Positions 49,502-58,894 of a stretch of 64,000 nucleotides of DNA are shown in pieces. The DNA is taken from assembly GCA_039881145.1 (NCBI GenBank), contig JAYKKI010000060.1, positions 11,804,501-11,868,500 of the forward strand, written 5' to 3'. A program made the position numbers and the translations under genes. The stretch comes from Druceiella hillmani (Eukaryota > Arthropoda > Insecta > Lepidoptera > Hepialidae). Numbering within the stretch: the stretch's first letter is position 1; each line of letters opens with the position of its first letter. The notes below the pieces were generated by a model. That model was not told where the DNA came from. It was given only the letters and a program-made list of their open reading frames with translations, and did not search any database.

Positions 49502-50179
49502 TTGACCATTAATGGTCAATCTCAATACCCTTGGTCCCATAAGTTAGCAACCTTCCATTCCATGATTCACAGAGCTTTAACCATCCCTCTAGAAAAACCG
49601 AATCTACGTAAAGAAATAAAAACTATAAAACAAATCGCGACAAATAATAATTATGACCCATCAATTGTCACAAAACTGTACCATAATAAATAAAGAAAAA
49701 TACTAATACAAGAAATATACCCGGTCGTACCAAATAATAATAATATTTACTATAAATCTATCCCATACATAGGTAATGTATCAATAACATTAGTAAAACT
49801 CTTAACTAATAATAAAAATATAAATAATATAATATGTACGTACAGTACTTTAAATACTATTAATAAAGAAAAAATAGATAACCATAAAAAGAGTGGTATT
49901 TATAAACTTAAATGTAACGACTGTAATAGTGTATATATAGGTCAAACAGGAAGAGATTTTAATACACGGTATAAAGAACACATTGCCAGCTGGCGAAATA
50001 ATAAACCAGACACATCTCACTTTGCTAAACATCTCATTGAAAATAATCATCACCCCCATACTGATAATGCCCCCTATATATTGCAAATAAATACAAAAAG
50101 TAATAAACTTAATATCCTAGAAACATTAGAAATAAACAGACATAAAAAAGATACCAAGGTTAATATATTAAATGAATAA
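49502..50179 (+). pseudogene. Penelope-like retroelement, C-terminal part with GIY-YIG endonuclease
   Basis: One frame of 226 codons runs from 49502 to the TAA at 50177-50179, with a single internal TAA (49691-49693). It begins in the region after the reverse transcriptase fingers and palm (YPWSHKLATFHSMIHRALTI). It continues through KSIPYIGNVS, then the GIY-YIG core SGIYKLKC..C.SVYIGQTG and the conserved RYKEHI, and ends with a conserved-looking LETLEINRHKKD. This order (RT end, linker with cysteines, GIY-YIG) defines Penelope-like elements. The 5' part with the RT catalytic YADD-type motif is missing, so the copy is 5'-truncated, and the one nonsense codon suggests moderate age. A 12-base word TTGACCATTAATGGTCAA at the 5' edge is palindromic. 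Confidence 0.92.
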
Positions 50180-50790
50180 CTAAATATAATATCATCACCC
50201 ATTCTTAATATCTTCTAGATATAATATAAATATACAACATTGATACCACAGTACCCTGGAAATTGTTTCAGCACTAATACACATATAAATATAAGTATAT
50301 ATAATAAAAACAAAAAATTAAAAGAAATAAATAAATATATGAATACACAAAACCAGAGATATGTAGAAATAATGTATTACCTTGTCCTTACTTTCAAATA
50401 CCCTTGCTTTTGCATAAATACATTACCGATAATAACTTCCATTTAATTTTATTACCTACACCGTAAAGTTTGCATTGCATAACCTCACATAATGACAACA
50501 ATTTAATTTATTACCCTCACAAAAATACTGGTATATTATATATATGTATAACTCTCGGTAATATAATAAAAACTTTACTGCGCCCCTGCAATAAACTCAC
50601 TAACATAAGCAATGGAAAAATCCGCACAAACCAGGCTTCCGCTATTATGTTTGAAACATATAAATGCTGTTGGTTGTTCCTAAGAGTTAATCTTTGCTAA
50701 TATCCCACCTGAAGATGTTGTAATACAACGTAAAATGTAATACAAACCTAGGTCGTGGTAAAGAAATTAAAGAAAGTAGAAATAATACTA
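50180..50790 (+). mobile_element. Probable 3' untranslated tail of the Penelope-like element
   Basis: AT-rich with no credible frame. Near its end CCACCTGAAGATGTTGTAAT is followed by TACAACGTAAAATG, AACCTAGGTCGTGGTAAAG and AAATTAAAG. The 'CTGAAGATG...' word placed before a 3' end is typical of several retroelement tails, including Penelope-like ones. The end is placed by the flanking inverted repeat at 50797. Confidence 0.5.
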
Positions 50791-50824
50791 CATCACGTAG
50801 TTTCATTTAATTGTGAGTAATTTA

Positions 50825-52025
50825 AGTAATTTGAAATGTTTCTCTAAAAGAGCATCGAACAATATTTGTATCACGTTAATGTTTGTAAAACCCATCGAAG
50901 AATCTTATAATATATTGAAGGTTACTGAATTTTATCGGAAGGTTTTTTGTCATGCACTTATAGTTGGGTTTGATCCTATTGACTTTATTTTACAGAATTA
51001 CGAACCTTCTTAAAACAAATAAATACTTTACGGAATTAAGAACACACCCCTCTAAAAATTGACAAAACTTGTCATTTATTTAAAATGTTATTAAAATTTA
51101 ATTAGAAATTAAAATGTTAAATATATACATACTTTTACAAGGTTATGTATTTAAGTATGTTACAATCAATCCCTAACACGTAATTTCTCTTGCTACAAAC
51201 TAGGGGCAATAATTTGCCTCCCCGATATAAGTTCTTCAATCTAGTTAAGGGATCCATCCGCTAACTTTAATTAAATTGGGGAACTTGTCGAAGATAATGA
51301 TTAATTATGTCAACATTGTAATTAAAATATGTAAACCGCTCACTGCACACGCTTGCATTGATATCAGCAGCGAATGAACAAATATAATATTTAATATATT
51401 TGTTTCCTGATAAATCTTTCAAACTTTAACAAAGAAACCATTTATTAAATTTACTTACTTTAACATTTGAGAAAATAATTAATTTTATAAATCCCAAAGG
51501 AACGTTGCCTTCTTTTAAACTTTTCATGAATAGAATTATATGAGAAACATTTCTCCTTAATGAAAGTCTCCCTTGTATGCATTGTCTGTGGTTGTGTTGA
51601 CAAATAAATTCCCATTCGGGTAATTATGATAATATAAGTAATTTCTTAGTAAAATTAATTTTCTACAATGACATTGCTTAATCACAGTCACACTAACTTG
51701 GAATAGAAAAAAAAGTTCAAGTACTGATCGGCGTAGGACATAAAGTATTATGATTGAAAGTAATTTTTAAAAAATTAAAATATATCCGCACCTAAATAAT
51801 GAATAACATTTTTTTTATTTATTTTTACATATTAACGAATGTGACATATTTAGACTTTCTATTTACAATTTCCATTTAATATACTTACTTTAGTATTAAA
51901 AATAGAAAACGAATGTATATTCATCGATATATTCTTAAGTAAATGAGCCCTCACATTGTGAATCTAGATTTTTAACTATATTCTAGGCATTACTACTTAA
52001 ACTACATAAATAATTGGTTTTCTGC
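50825..52025. other. AT-rich stretch inside segment II
   Basis: I see no supported gene here. Confidence 0.5.
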
Positions 52026-53445
52026 GCTGATTTATCTTCCTGAAAATATATTATGACACATAGATGAACAGACAGAAAATAAGTCGATTTCATCATCATT
52101 CTCAGCACAATATAATGAAAACAGAAATTTTTCTTGAGATAAATTCAGTTTTCACACATAATAGTTAAAGGAATCAAAATACGACTATTATATCAGATAA
52201 TTATCATTAGAGAAAAAGAAAACAAGAAATACGCGTAATATGACTTTGGAACATTTATCCTGATTGTTTTTTTTAAACTTTTAATTTTTATCCAATTTTA
52301 CCCACCTTCTGTTTCAATAACAATTACAATGTTCATTAAGAAAAAAAAATCTTGTTAAATTAAATGTGACTCAATATTATTTTCACCATCTATAACAAAT
52401 ATTTATCACAAATGCAAAATCTAAGTACCACTCAATCTAACTACCATTTAAGAATAATATAATTATGCATTATATAATGTATTTGTACAGTACATGTATT
52501 TTACAAATTCTGTAAAATTCGTTTCTGTAATTTTCGAAAGCGTTTCCTTTCAAAGTTTTCTATACCTTTACTAGCAAAATTAGTTTTTCCTGAGACATGC
52601 TTCAGAATTATAACTATTTTCGAAAAAAGAAAATTTCTCATGCTCGTGTGGTTTCTCTTTCTTGCAATATACCTTAAAACTAAAAGTTTTGAATATGTCA
52701 ATATACCTTAAAACTAAAAGCTTCTCCATGAAGAAGGAGGAAGCCATCAGCACGAGAGAATTTCTCTTTTAGAACGTTAAACTCTCAGTATCACTGACTT
52801 TTTATAAACATAATTATTTATTAGTAATTAAAAATATTTTATAATAACGTTTCTTAGTGACACTATAATATAACCATACTTCTTAATATAAGACAAAATA
52901 GCTAGTGTGATATTAAATTTTTTTACTTGTTTTGGAGATAATCGCTAATAACATATAAACTCACAAGTTTTATATCTCCTCTGAATTAGAAATATATTCG
53001 TATGAACTTTCCATCATTCCATGTCTGTTGAAAATAATCCGCTTGAAAATTAATACTCTTCACTAATTCTCCAATCTATCTTAAGTCTTCATAATGAGTA
53101 ATGCAGGAGAACAGAACGTAAGCTACGTCTAACACTCGTACACGCGTGTTATCTGAACGTAGCGTTGGAATTAACAACCCGCTTCGAAAATTTTGCGTGT
53201 TGTCTGAACGTAGCGCTGGAATAAGCGAAAGGATTTATGAGGATAGTGCGGTAGGATCTTTCGATTCCATTTGTAACTGCAAATTCAAAGATGTTCTCTG
53301 GATAAATTGAGATTGTACATATATTGCACTATTTTATTAATTGATAAGTTGATATCACGCGATGCCGCGGTTTGATAACGATATATTTCGTGAAGTATTC
53401 TGGACAAAGTATTTTAAAAATTGCTTTCCGGACATAGTTAATTAT

Positions 53446-53635
53446 CTAGTGGTAATCTACTATAAATTACATAGAAATTGATTTTATAACAAAATTTGGG
53501 ACTAATGAATTCCATGAATACTAATATATTCTTCTTTTAGGAATATTGGAATATTCGAGTTTGCTTGAAACTGAAACGAAACCATTATGAATAATTGAAT
53601 AATATGTAGTTAATCTACTTTATTTAATTCAATTG
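53446..53635. other. AT-rich spacer
   Basis: Nothing recognisable. Confidence 0.5.
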
Positions 53636-53639
53636 AGAT

Positions 53640-53850
53640 TCATTTTTAGGATTCCTTACCTCAACCGGAAAAATGGAACTCTTGTAAGGTCACTCACGTG
53701 TCTCCCTGTCTGTTGGTCACGGCCGTTTTTCTCAGAAGCAACTTGGCGTGAAAACTTGATGTACATTAAATTGTTGTTATTGTCGTATCTATGGGTATGT
53801 GCTAAATGTCCCCAAAAGTTTTGATGATGGCTATGAAGTATTTCATACTG
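53640..53850 (+). repeat. GGGTTCC-family dispersed repeat, copy
   Basis: It starts TTTTTAGGATTCCTTACCTC, then AAATGGAACTCTTGTAAGGT, a TGTCTCCCTGTCTGTTGG word and TTTTTCTCAGAAGC. This is the same order as the copy at 24590-24925 but in plus orientation. Confidence 0.65.
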
Positions 53851-53854
53851 TGGT

Positions 53855-54300
53855 GAAGCAAGTTAGAATGATAATGGCTTAGCAGTTAAAAATGTGGTCC
53901 GGTGTTAATGGAGTTTGGGGCGGTTCCTGTAGTTGGGATAGGATCTTGACCTAATCTCTGTATATATTGTCATGCCTTTAAAATTTCCTGTACGGAGTCA
54001 TGCTATTACAAACGGCAGATTTCTTGGACACCCAAGATCTGGGATTGCTGCCTTACCAAACCGCTGGTTGCTGGATTTTGTGCTTAGCAACAGTTTTTGC
54101 ATCTGCAGGAATGAAGAAACGAAAACAAAGGAGATTTATCCAGGTCTCAAGCTTCCTTAACAGGAATATCTGCACACTCATTTCCTTCAACGCTGACATT
54201 CCACTAGTCCACAAGGTTTATTTATTGAGCGGAGAAAGATATTGATTTCTTGTGTTAAGTTAATCTCGCCGTTGTCCATGGTTCCGAGTGCTAGTTAGCT
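53855..54300. other. Less AT-rich region with overlapping open frames, unidentified
   Basis: Two plus-strand frames (53972-54160 and 54000-54245) overlap in a patch richer in G+C than its neighbours. Neither has a recognisable motif; VRSHAITNGRFLGHPRSGIA is an example. It may be a captured gene or repeat fragment. Confidence 0.25.
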
Positions 54301-54359
54301 AGTTTTCCACGGACTGTACAATATATTAAAATAGTTAAACATATTAACCCTTATTATTT

Positions 54360-55140
54360 CAATAGATAAGACCTAAAAATATTTATGTAGAAATATTGAG
54401 ATGAAAAATTAATTATTAAAAAAAAAGTTTGGTTGTAAAGGTCTTAAAAATACTTTTCCATAACTTTAAAAATAACTTCAAAAAAACTTAGTGTCATATA
54501 TTTTTGTTCGATATCGTTAATCAGCATTCGTTATAAAGGTTTCAAATATACCCTTTTCATAATTTGAAATATAACACCTTCAAAAACATATTGGAAAACA
54601 TGCAAGAAAAGTATTTCCTTCTCCTTCTATTTCTGAGACTACTGAACACAAAATTATGAAAAAAAACAGTTTTTAGAAGCCTATACAAAGTTGGTACGAA
54701 AAAAATAATAATGATTCTATACGCCATAGTTTTTGAAGTATGCACTATATGTTACTGGAAAACATGTAAGAAAGGTATTTTCTTCTCCTTCCATGTTGGT
54801 GATTACTGAACCTAAAATTATGAAAAAAAAAAATTCTTAGAAGCTTATACAAAGATTGTAGATATATTTATAAAGTTCAATATCGATAATAAGAATTAGT
54901 TACAAGGGTCTCAATAATACTCTTTTCATAATTTTAAGTACAACGTCTTCAAAAAAATATTAGAAAATATGCAAGAAAGGTATTTGCTATTTCTCCTATT
55001 TAATAAACCGAAAATTATAAAAAAAAAAAAAATTTAAATTATGAAAAAAAACAATTTTTAGAAGCCTCAAATTTGTAAGAAAACTATAACGATTATTCTA
55101 GATGTCAAATTTTTCGAAGTATGCACTATGTATTTCAGCC
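54360..55140 (+). repeat. Degenerate tandem repeat region
   Basis: Several words recur in order. AACATGCAAGAAAAGTATTT-type words occur near 54598, 54763 and 54968. TTTTTAGAAGCC-type words occur near 54667, 54834 and 55050. GAAGTATGCACTAT occurs near 54735 and 55118, and TCAATATCGATAAT-type words near 54510 and 54880. Spacing alternates around 165-210 bases, so units are nested or rearranged. The frames inside are chance. Confidence 0.65.
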
Positions 55141-55284
55141 TTTTAAAGACACGGTATGTAGTCGTAAAGAAACAATGTTTGTGAATAGTTTAATAGAAAT
55201 ATGGACACTTAAAAATTCATAATTGCCTAAATTTATACGGAACCCTCATAATGCATGTTCTGCTTTCATTTAACAGGTTTATTG

Positions 55285-55790
55285 TTTTTAGGGTTTCGTC
55301 CCTTGAAATAAAAAAAAATGTAACCCATATAGGATCAGTTGGTTGTCCGTCCGTCGGTCTGCCGAATCACTCTTTCTCCTTCTGAGAAAAGTGATTGTCA
55401 TATACCCAAACTTAAACCCTGAAATATGTAGACTGTTGTATAAATTGCAAATATTTTGATTCACGCGACAAAAAGACATAACCCTTTAAAACATATTTTT
55501 TTTATTCTCACATACAATGTTTGAAGTCGATTTAATGGGAGGTTAATAAAAGAAAAAAATAAAAAATCCATGGTTTCTACTTCTATATGGGATTACACAC
55601 TTTTATATTTGGATTCTTTTTACCTCTATGAAAGCTATGATAGGTAATATGCGAAAAATCAATATTTTTGTTTACATAATTAGAGATACTACATACCCTT
55701 AAATGTTTATAAGTACCTAAATGGATACGGAACTCTCGTAAGGCTAATTCTGCTCAAGCTTAATCAGTTTTTATTTTATTTTGAAGGCAA
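55285..55790 (+). repeat. GGGTTCC-family element, apparently end to end (~500 bp)
   Basis: It begins TTTTTAGGGTTTCGTCCCTT, has CATATAGGATCAGTTGGTTG and a GTCCGTCCGTCGGTCTGCC word, and ends with GATACGGAACTCTCGTAAGG. The AGGGTTTCGT...ACGGAACTCT ends are inverted, which suggests short terminal inverted repeats. It aligns along its whole length with 57920-58500. No transposase is present, so it is non-autonomous. Confidence 0.7.
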
Positions 55791-55794
55791 AAAT

Positions 55795-56075
55795 GATTGT
55801 TTACTGGGAACAAATACCTCATTCGAATTTTTAACAGGTACTTTATTGGAAAGAGGAAAATAGCCATGGATATTTTTGTGTCTAATAGTTTAAACCTGTA
55901 TTGAAGTATATACGAAACTTAGTTCAAATGATTCTTAATAATTTAAATAAAGTATAAAAAATTAATTTGGATTGTTTTATCTTACTTCTCATATGTGTAA
56001 GAAGTTTAAAAACTCTTGATCGTGGATTGAAGGTAATGGAACTCTGGTTATGTTCATAAGAATAATTTACTTATT
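55795..56075. other. AT-rich spacer
   Basis: Nothing recognisable. Confidence 0.5.
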
Positions 56076-57394
56076 AGAAGAAGAAATAAAATATGAAATC
56101 ACGCAATGGTACGTTCGTTTCTATAAACTGTTTTGATTTCATAGGAATATACCTTCTTGATCGCAAAGAAAATAGGCATGCAATTATGGAACTTCATAAT
56201 GTCCACGCTCTATGTGTATGCACATATAATATTCAACAGTTGAAAACAAAGCGGTGCGGATCTGGCCTAGAACCTTTTTACCGTTTCCCATTTTTTAAGC
56301 GTTCATTCATAGTAAGATCGAGTTTACTCTTCATTATACAACTAAGCCTGCTGTTTAAATTTTTAATGTATGTGGAAAATAGTTATCCTTGAATACAGGT
56401 ATATCAGGTAAAAACTTATATGTTTTGTCTCATTATATAGAAATCATGTAGCTTTTATGTTAGAAAAACCAGGAGAACACTTTTTTATTAAAGCAGAAAT
56501 TTTATTAAAACACGGAAATGTGTAAGATTTTGAATATTTGAAGTTTATATGGAGAAGTACTGCAGAAACTTAAAATTTGTGTATAGTATATGTTTCAAAT
56601 ACATTAAATAACATATTAAAAATCCAATAAAAGATTCATTGTTTACGTTCAACATACAAACGTTTATACTGACAATGTCTAAACTCAATATTCTGTGGTC
56701 AAACATTGGTACACAGTAGTGACTGGTGCTGAAGAATTTTAAAATATATTTTCAAATGTTCATTTTTCAATAGTCTATGGAGTGTATGTCAAGGCAAAAA
56801 AGGTTTATTTTATATTTTGTGTAATAGATATATGTGTTTTATAAATTAGTGAACCACAGCTTGCTTGATACATACCTGTTTCAAAAGAAAAAATTAGCAG
56901 CCCCAATCTGCATCGACTTACTCTCGTCTACCCGTTAGTCTTAACAACAAAGTGAGTAGGTAAGCACATTACGGTCGAATTTCGACCACTGGTCGACTAC
57001 TAGCTATTGTATAAAAAAGCGAATCAAACAAAATGCATGCACAGTCCCTTCTATCTGGTCAAAATTTTATACGAGCAGCTAGTAAATATTAAAATGTTGA
57101 ACTCAGATTTCAAGATTTGCTCACACATAAGTAGCTAAGAACCAATATGTAATAACGCTACTAAAATAATAATTCTTGTTCTTTAATATGACCCAATATT
57201 ACCAAATAGTATTTATAGACATTAGATACAATGATCAGTAAGCTAATATTAATAAAATTTTATATTTAATGGAAATGGAAATTTCTTATATAAATTCTGC
57301 AAAATTTACGAGCTTTTTCTATTAAGATTTTCTGTACTTTATAGCTAGGTAATTCTTTACAGCTAGGTAATTCCTTCTCGGATGAAAATGCTTC

Positions 57395-57790
57395 TTATGA
57401 GGAAAATGGTGCTGTAGGAAAATGTTGGGAGTGTCATCGACAGAATTTTGTACAAATACATTCATACTTCAAGAACACGGTATTACACAGCGTCTATCAA
57501 CCATAGTACAGTCTCGAAATTTGAAGTTCTCTGGCCATGTCTCGAAACGAAACAATAACTCCATAGAGTGTTTGGCGATCTAGGGAAGGGTAGAACGAAT
57601 TAGATCGCATGGCAGATCATCCAAGCGATAGGCTGATCAAATAAAATCAGCAGTTGGAGACCTTCAACATAAATGCATTAGGATATCGGCCAATAGATTA
57701 AGGTGGCGAGAAATTGTGAGGAGGGTTACACCAACCACCAATCCTCATCATGACCAAAACCGCTCTGTCAAGAGCGACAAGACTGAGAAG
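57395..57790 (+). pseudogene. Non-LTR retrotransposon ORF2 C-terminal fragment
   Basis: One plus-strand frame reads KWCCRKMLGVSSTEF...QRLSTIVQSRNLKFSGHV. It continues, after a TAG, with GRVERIRSHGRSSKR, a further TAG, and ADQIKSAVGDL ... RWREIVRRVT. The 'RRML..S', 'LKF.GHV.R', 'EG.RSRGR...RW.DQIK' and 'W..IVRR' motifs are those found after the reverse transcriptase domain at the C-terminus of many insect LINE ORF2 proteins. Only the last ~120 codons remain, with two nonsense codons. A short 3' end rich in AAG follows. The clade cannot be named from this piece. Confidence 0.85.
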
Positions 57791-57919
57791 AAGAATTTCT
57801 TTTGCAATACACCTAAGTGTTGAGACTCGTCACTTCCTTCATTATGAGAGCATTTCTCTCTTAGAACCTTACCAATACCATCGTTTTTTTTTTCTTACGG
57901 AATAAATTGATTACTAATT

Positions 57920-58500
57920 GTGATTAGGGTTCCATCTTCAAAATGAAAAAAAGTACTTATGGGACCATTTGACAGTCAGGTTCGTCAGATCATTAGCTGG
58001 ACTGTTTGTTAATTACTTTTTTCTGAAACACCTTTAGATACAAAAAAAATTATCATATATTGAAACCTTAAATAGTCGTAAAATTTCAATTTTGGTTTCG
58101 TTTACGCGATAAAAAGGTATAGCCTTTTAAAATGCATTTTTTATTTGTATATTTTTTCATAACAGTCTTATTCATTGATAATCAAATTCTTTAGGACACT
58201 TCCGACCTACCTATAATTTTGAAAGTCGGTATAATGGGAGTCCTTATTATACAAGTAAAGGAGAAAATCCAAAAATCATTTATTTTTACTTCTATATGGA
58301 ATTATACATTTTATTGATAGATTGTTTTTACGCCTGCGAATGGTATGGCAGACAATTCAATTACTTTGTGAAAAATTAATATTTTTAAACAGGTTAATTA
58401 GAAATACTATGTAGTTTTAAATGTTTATTAGTGCCTTAATATGTACGGAACTCCCTTAGAGGGAGCTCTTCTCGTCCTTAATAGAGTTTTTATTTTATAA
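57920..58500 (+). repeat. GGGTTCC-family element, second end-to-end copy (~580 bp)
   Basis: It begins GATTAGGGTTCCATCTTCAA and ends ATATGTACGGAACTCCCTTA. Shared internal words with 55285-55790 are GCGATAAAAAGGTATA / GCGACAAAAAGACATA, TTTTTACTTCTATATGGAAT, GTGAAAAATTAATATTTTT and TTAAATGTTTAT. It is inserted between blocks of segment III. Confidence 0.7.
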
Positions 58501-58825
58501 TACCACTTTTTAGGGACGTTATAATGTAATCGCATTTCCTAAATATCGTTAATTTAAACTAGCTAAAGTGTCATCAAAATTATATCTCCTTTTTGAGCTG
58601 AACATTCTATTACGTATAAACTAACAAGTTTTTTATATCTGTCTAAATTATGAAGATATTCGTAAATATTCCATCAATACGTGTTCTGTCGAAGCTAAGC
58701 CGTTTGAACATTAATACTTTTCGCTAATTCCCAATGTGTTAAGTCTATGTGACAAATAATACCTGAAAGCATTGCGTTAGCTATTAGACGCATGTTGTCT
58801 GAACGTCGTGTTGGAATTAACAACC

Positions 58826-58830
<5 letters not shown>

Positions 58831-58883
<53 letters not shown>

Positions 58884-58892
58884 GTATGTATG
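58831..58892. repeat. (TA)n microsatellite
   Basis: A TA run ending TACGTATGTATG. It cuts off block d of segment III. Confidence 0.95.
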
Positions 58893-58894
58893 TA

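Larger units (their letters stand above)
49458..50821. repeat. 25-bp inverted repeats flanking the Penelope-like element
   Basis: ATTATTCACAATTAAATGAA (49458 on, 25 bases with the following AACTGC-type end) is matched in reverse complement at 50797-50821 with 2 mismatches. The pair lies just outside the retroelement on both sides. Penelope-like elements are known for inverted or partly inverted terminal structures, so this may mark the true insertion edges. Confidence 0.6.
48990..53440. repeat. Reiterated segment II (split by the Penelope-like insertion)
   Basis: Block a is at 48990-49395 (CATGCCAAATCCCTCCGTCAATAA-type start matching segment 0, then GAGCAAATAATAA and CTGTAAGCTGTC). Block b is at 52030-52210 (GAACAGACAGAAAATAAGTC and GATTTCATCATCATTCTCAG). 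Block d is at 52790-53440 (TTTTGGAGATAATCGCTAAT, CGCTTGAAAATTAATACTC and GTAAGCTACGTCTAACACTC). The retroelement at about 49490-50790 separates blocks a and b. Inside block d a ~50-bp stretch (GTAGCG.TGGAAT) is duplicated, as seen at 53158-53222. Confidence 0.75.
56080..58830. repeat. Reiterated segment III (carries two insertions)
   Basis: Block a is at 56080-56410 (GGTACGTTCGTTTCTATAAA, TTGATCGCAAAGAAAATAGG, TATAATATTCAACAGTTG and CTGGCCTAGA). Block a2 is at 56410-56530, block c at 57000-57130 (ATTGTATAAAAAAGCGAATC) and block d at 58510-58830 (CTAGCTAAAGTGTCATCAAA and GTTGTCTGAACG). A LINE tail (57395-57790) and a GGGTTCC-family element (57920-58500) lie between blocks c and d. Block d ends abruptly in a (TA)n run. 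Confidence 0.7.

Noticed and set aside
55288..55479. Minus-strand frame of 63 residues
   Set aside because: It reads the GGGTTCC dispersed repeat and is not conserved as a frame in the sister copy.
30895..58830. Idea that the reiterated segments are a known LTR or LINE element
   Set aside because: No reverse transcriptase, protease or integrase motifs, no LTR ends and no poly-A tail were found in the shared blocks. The retroelement pieces inside are unique to single copies.
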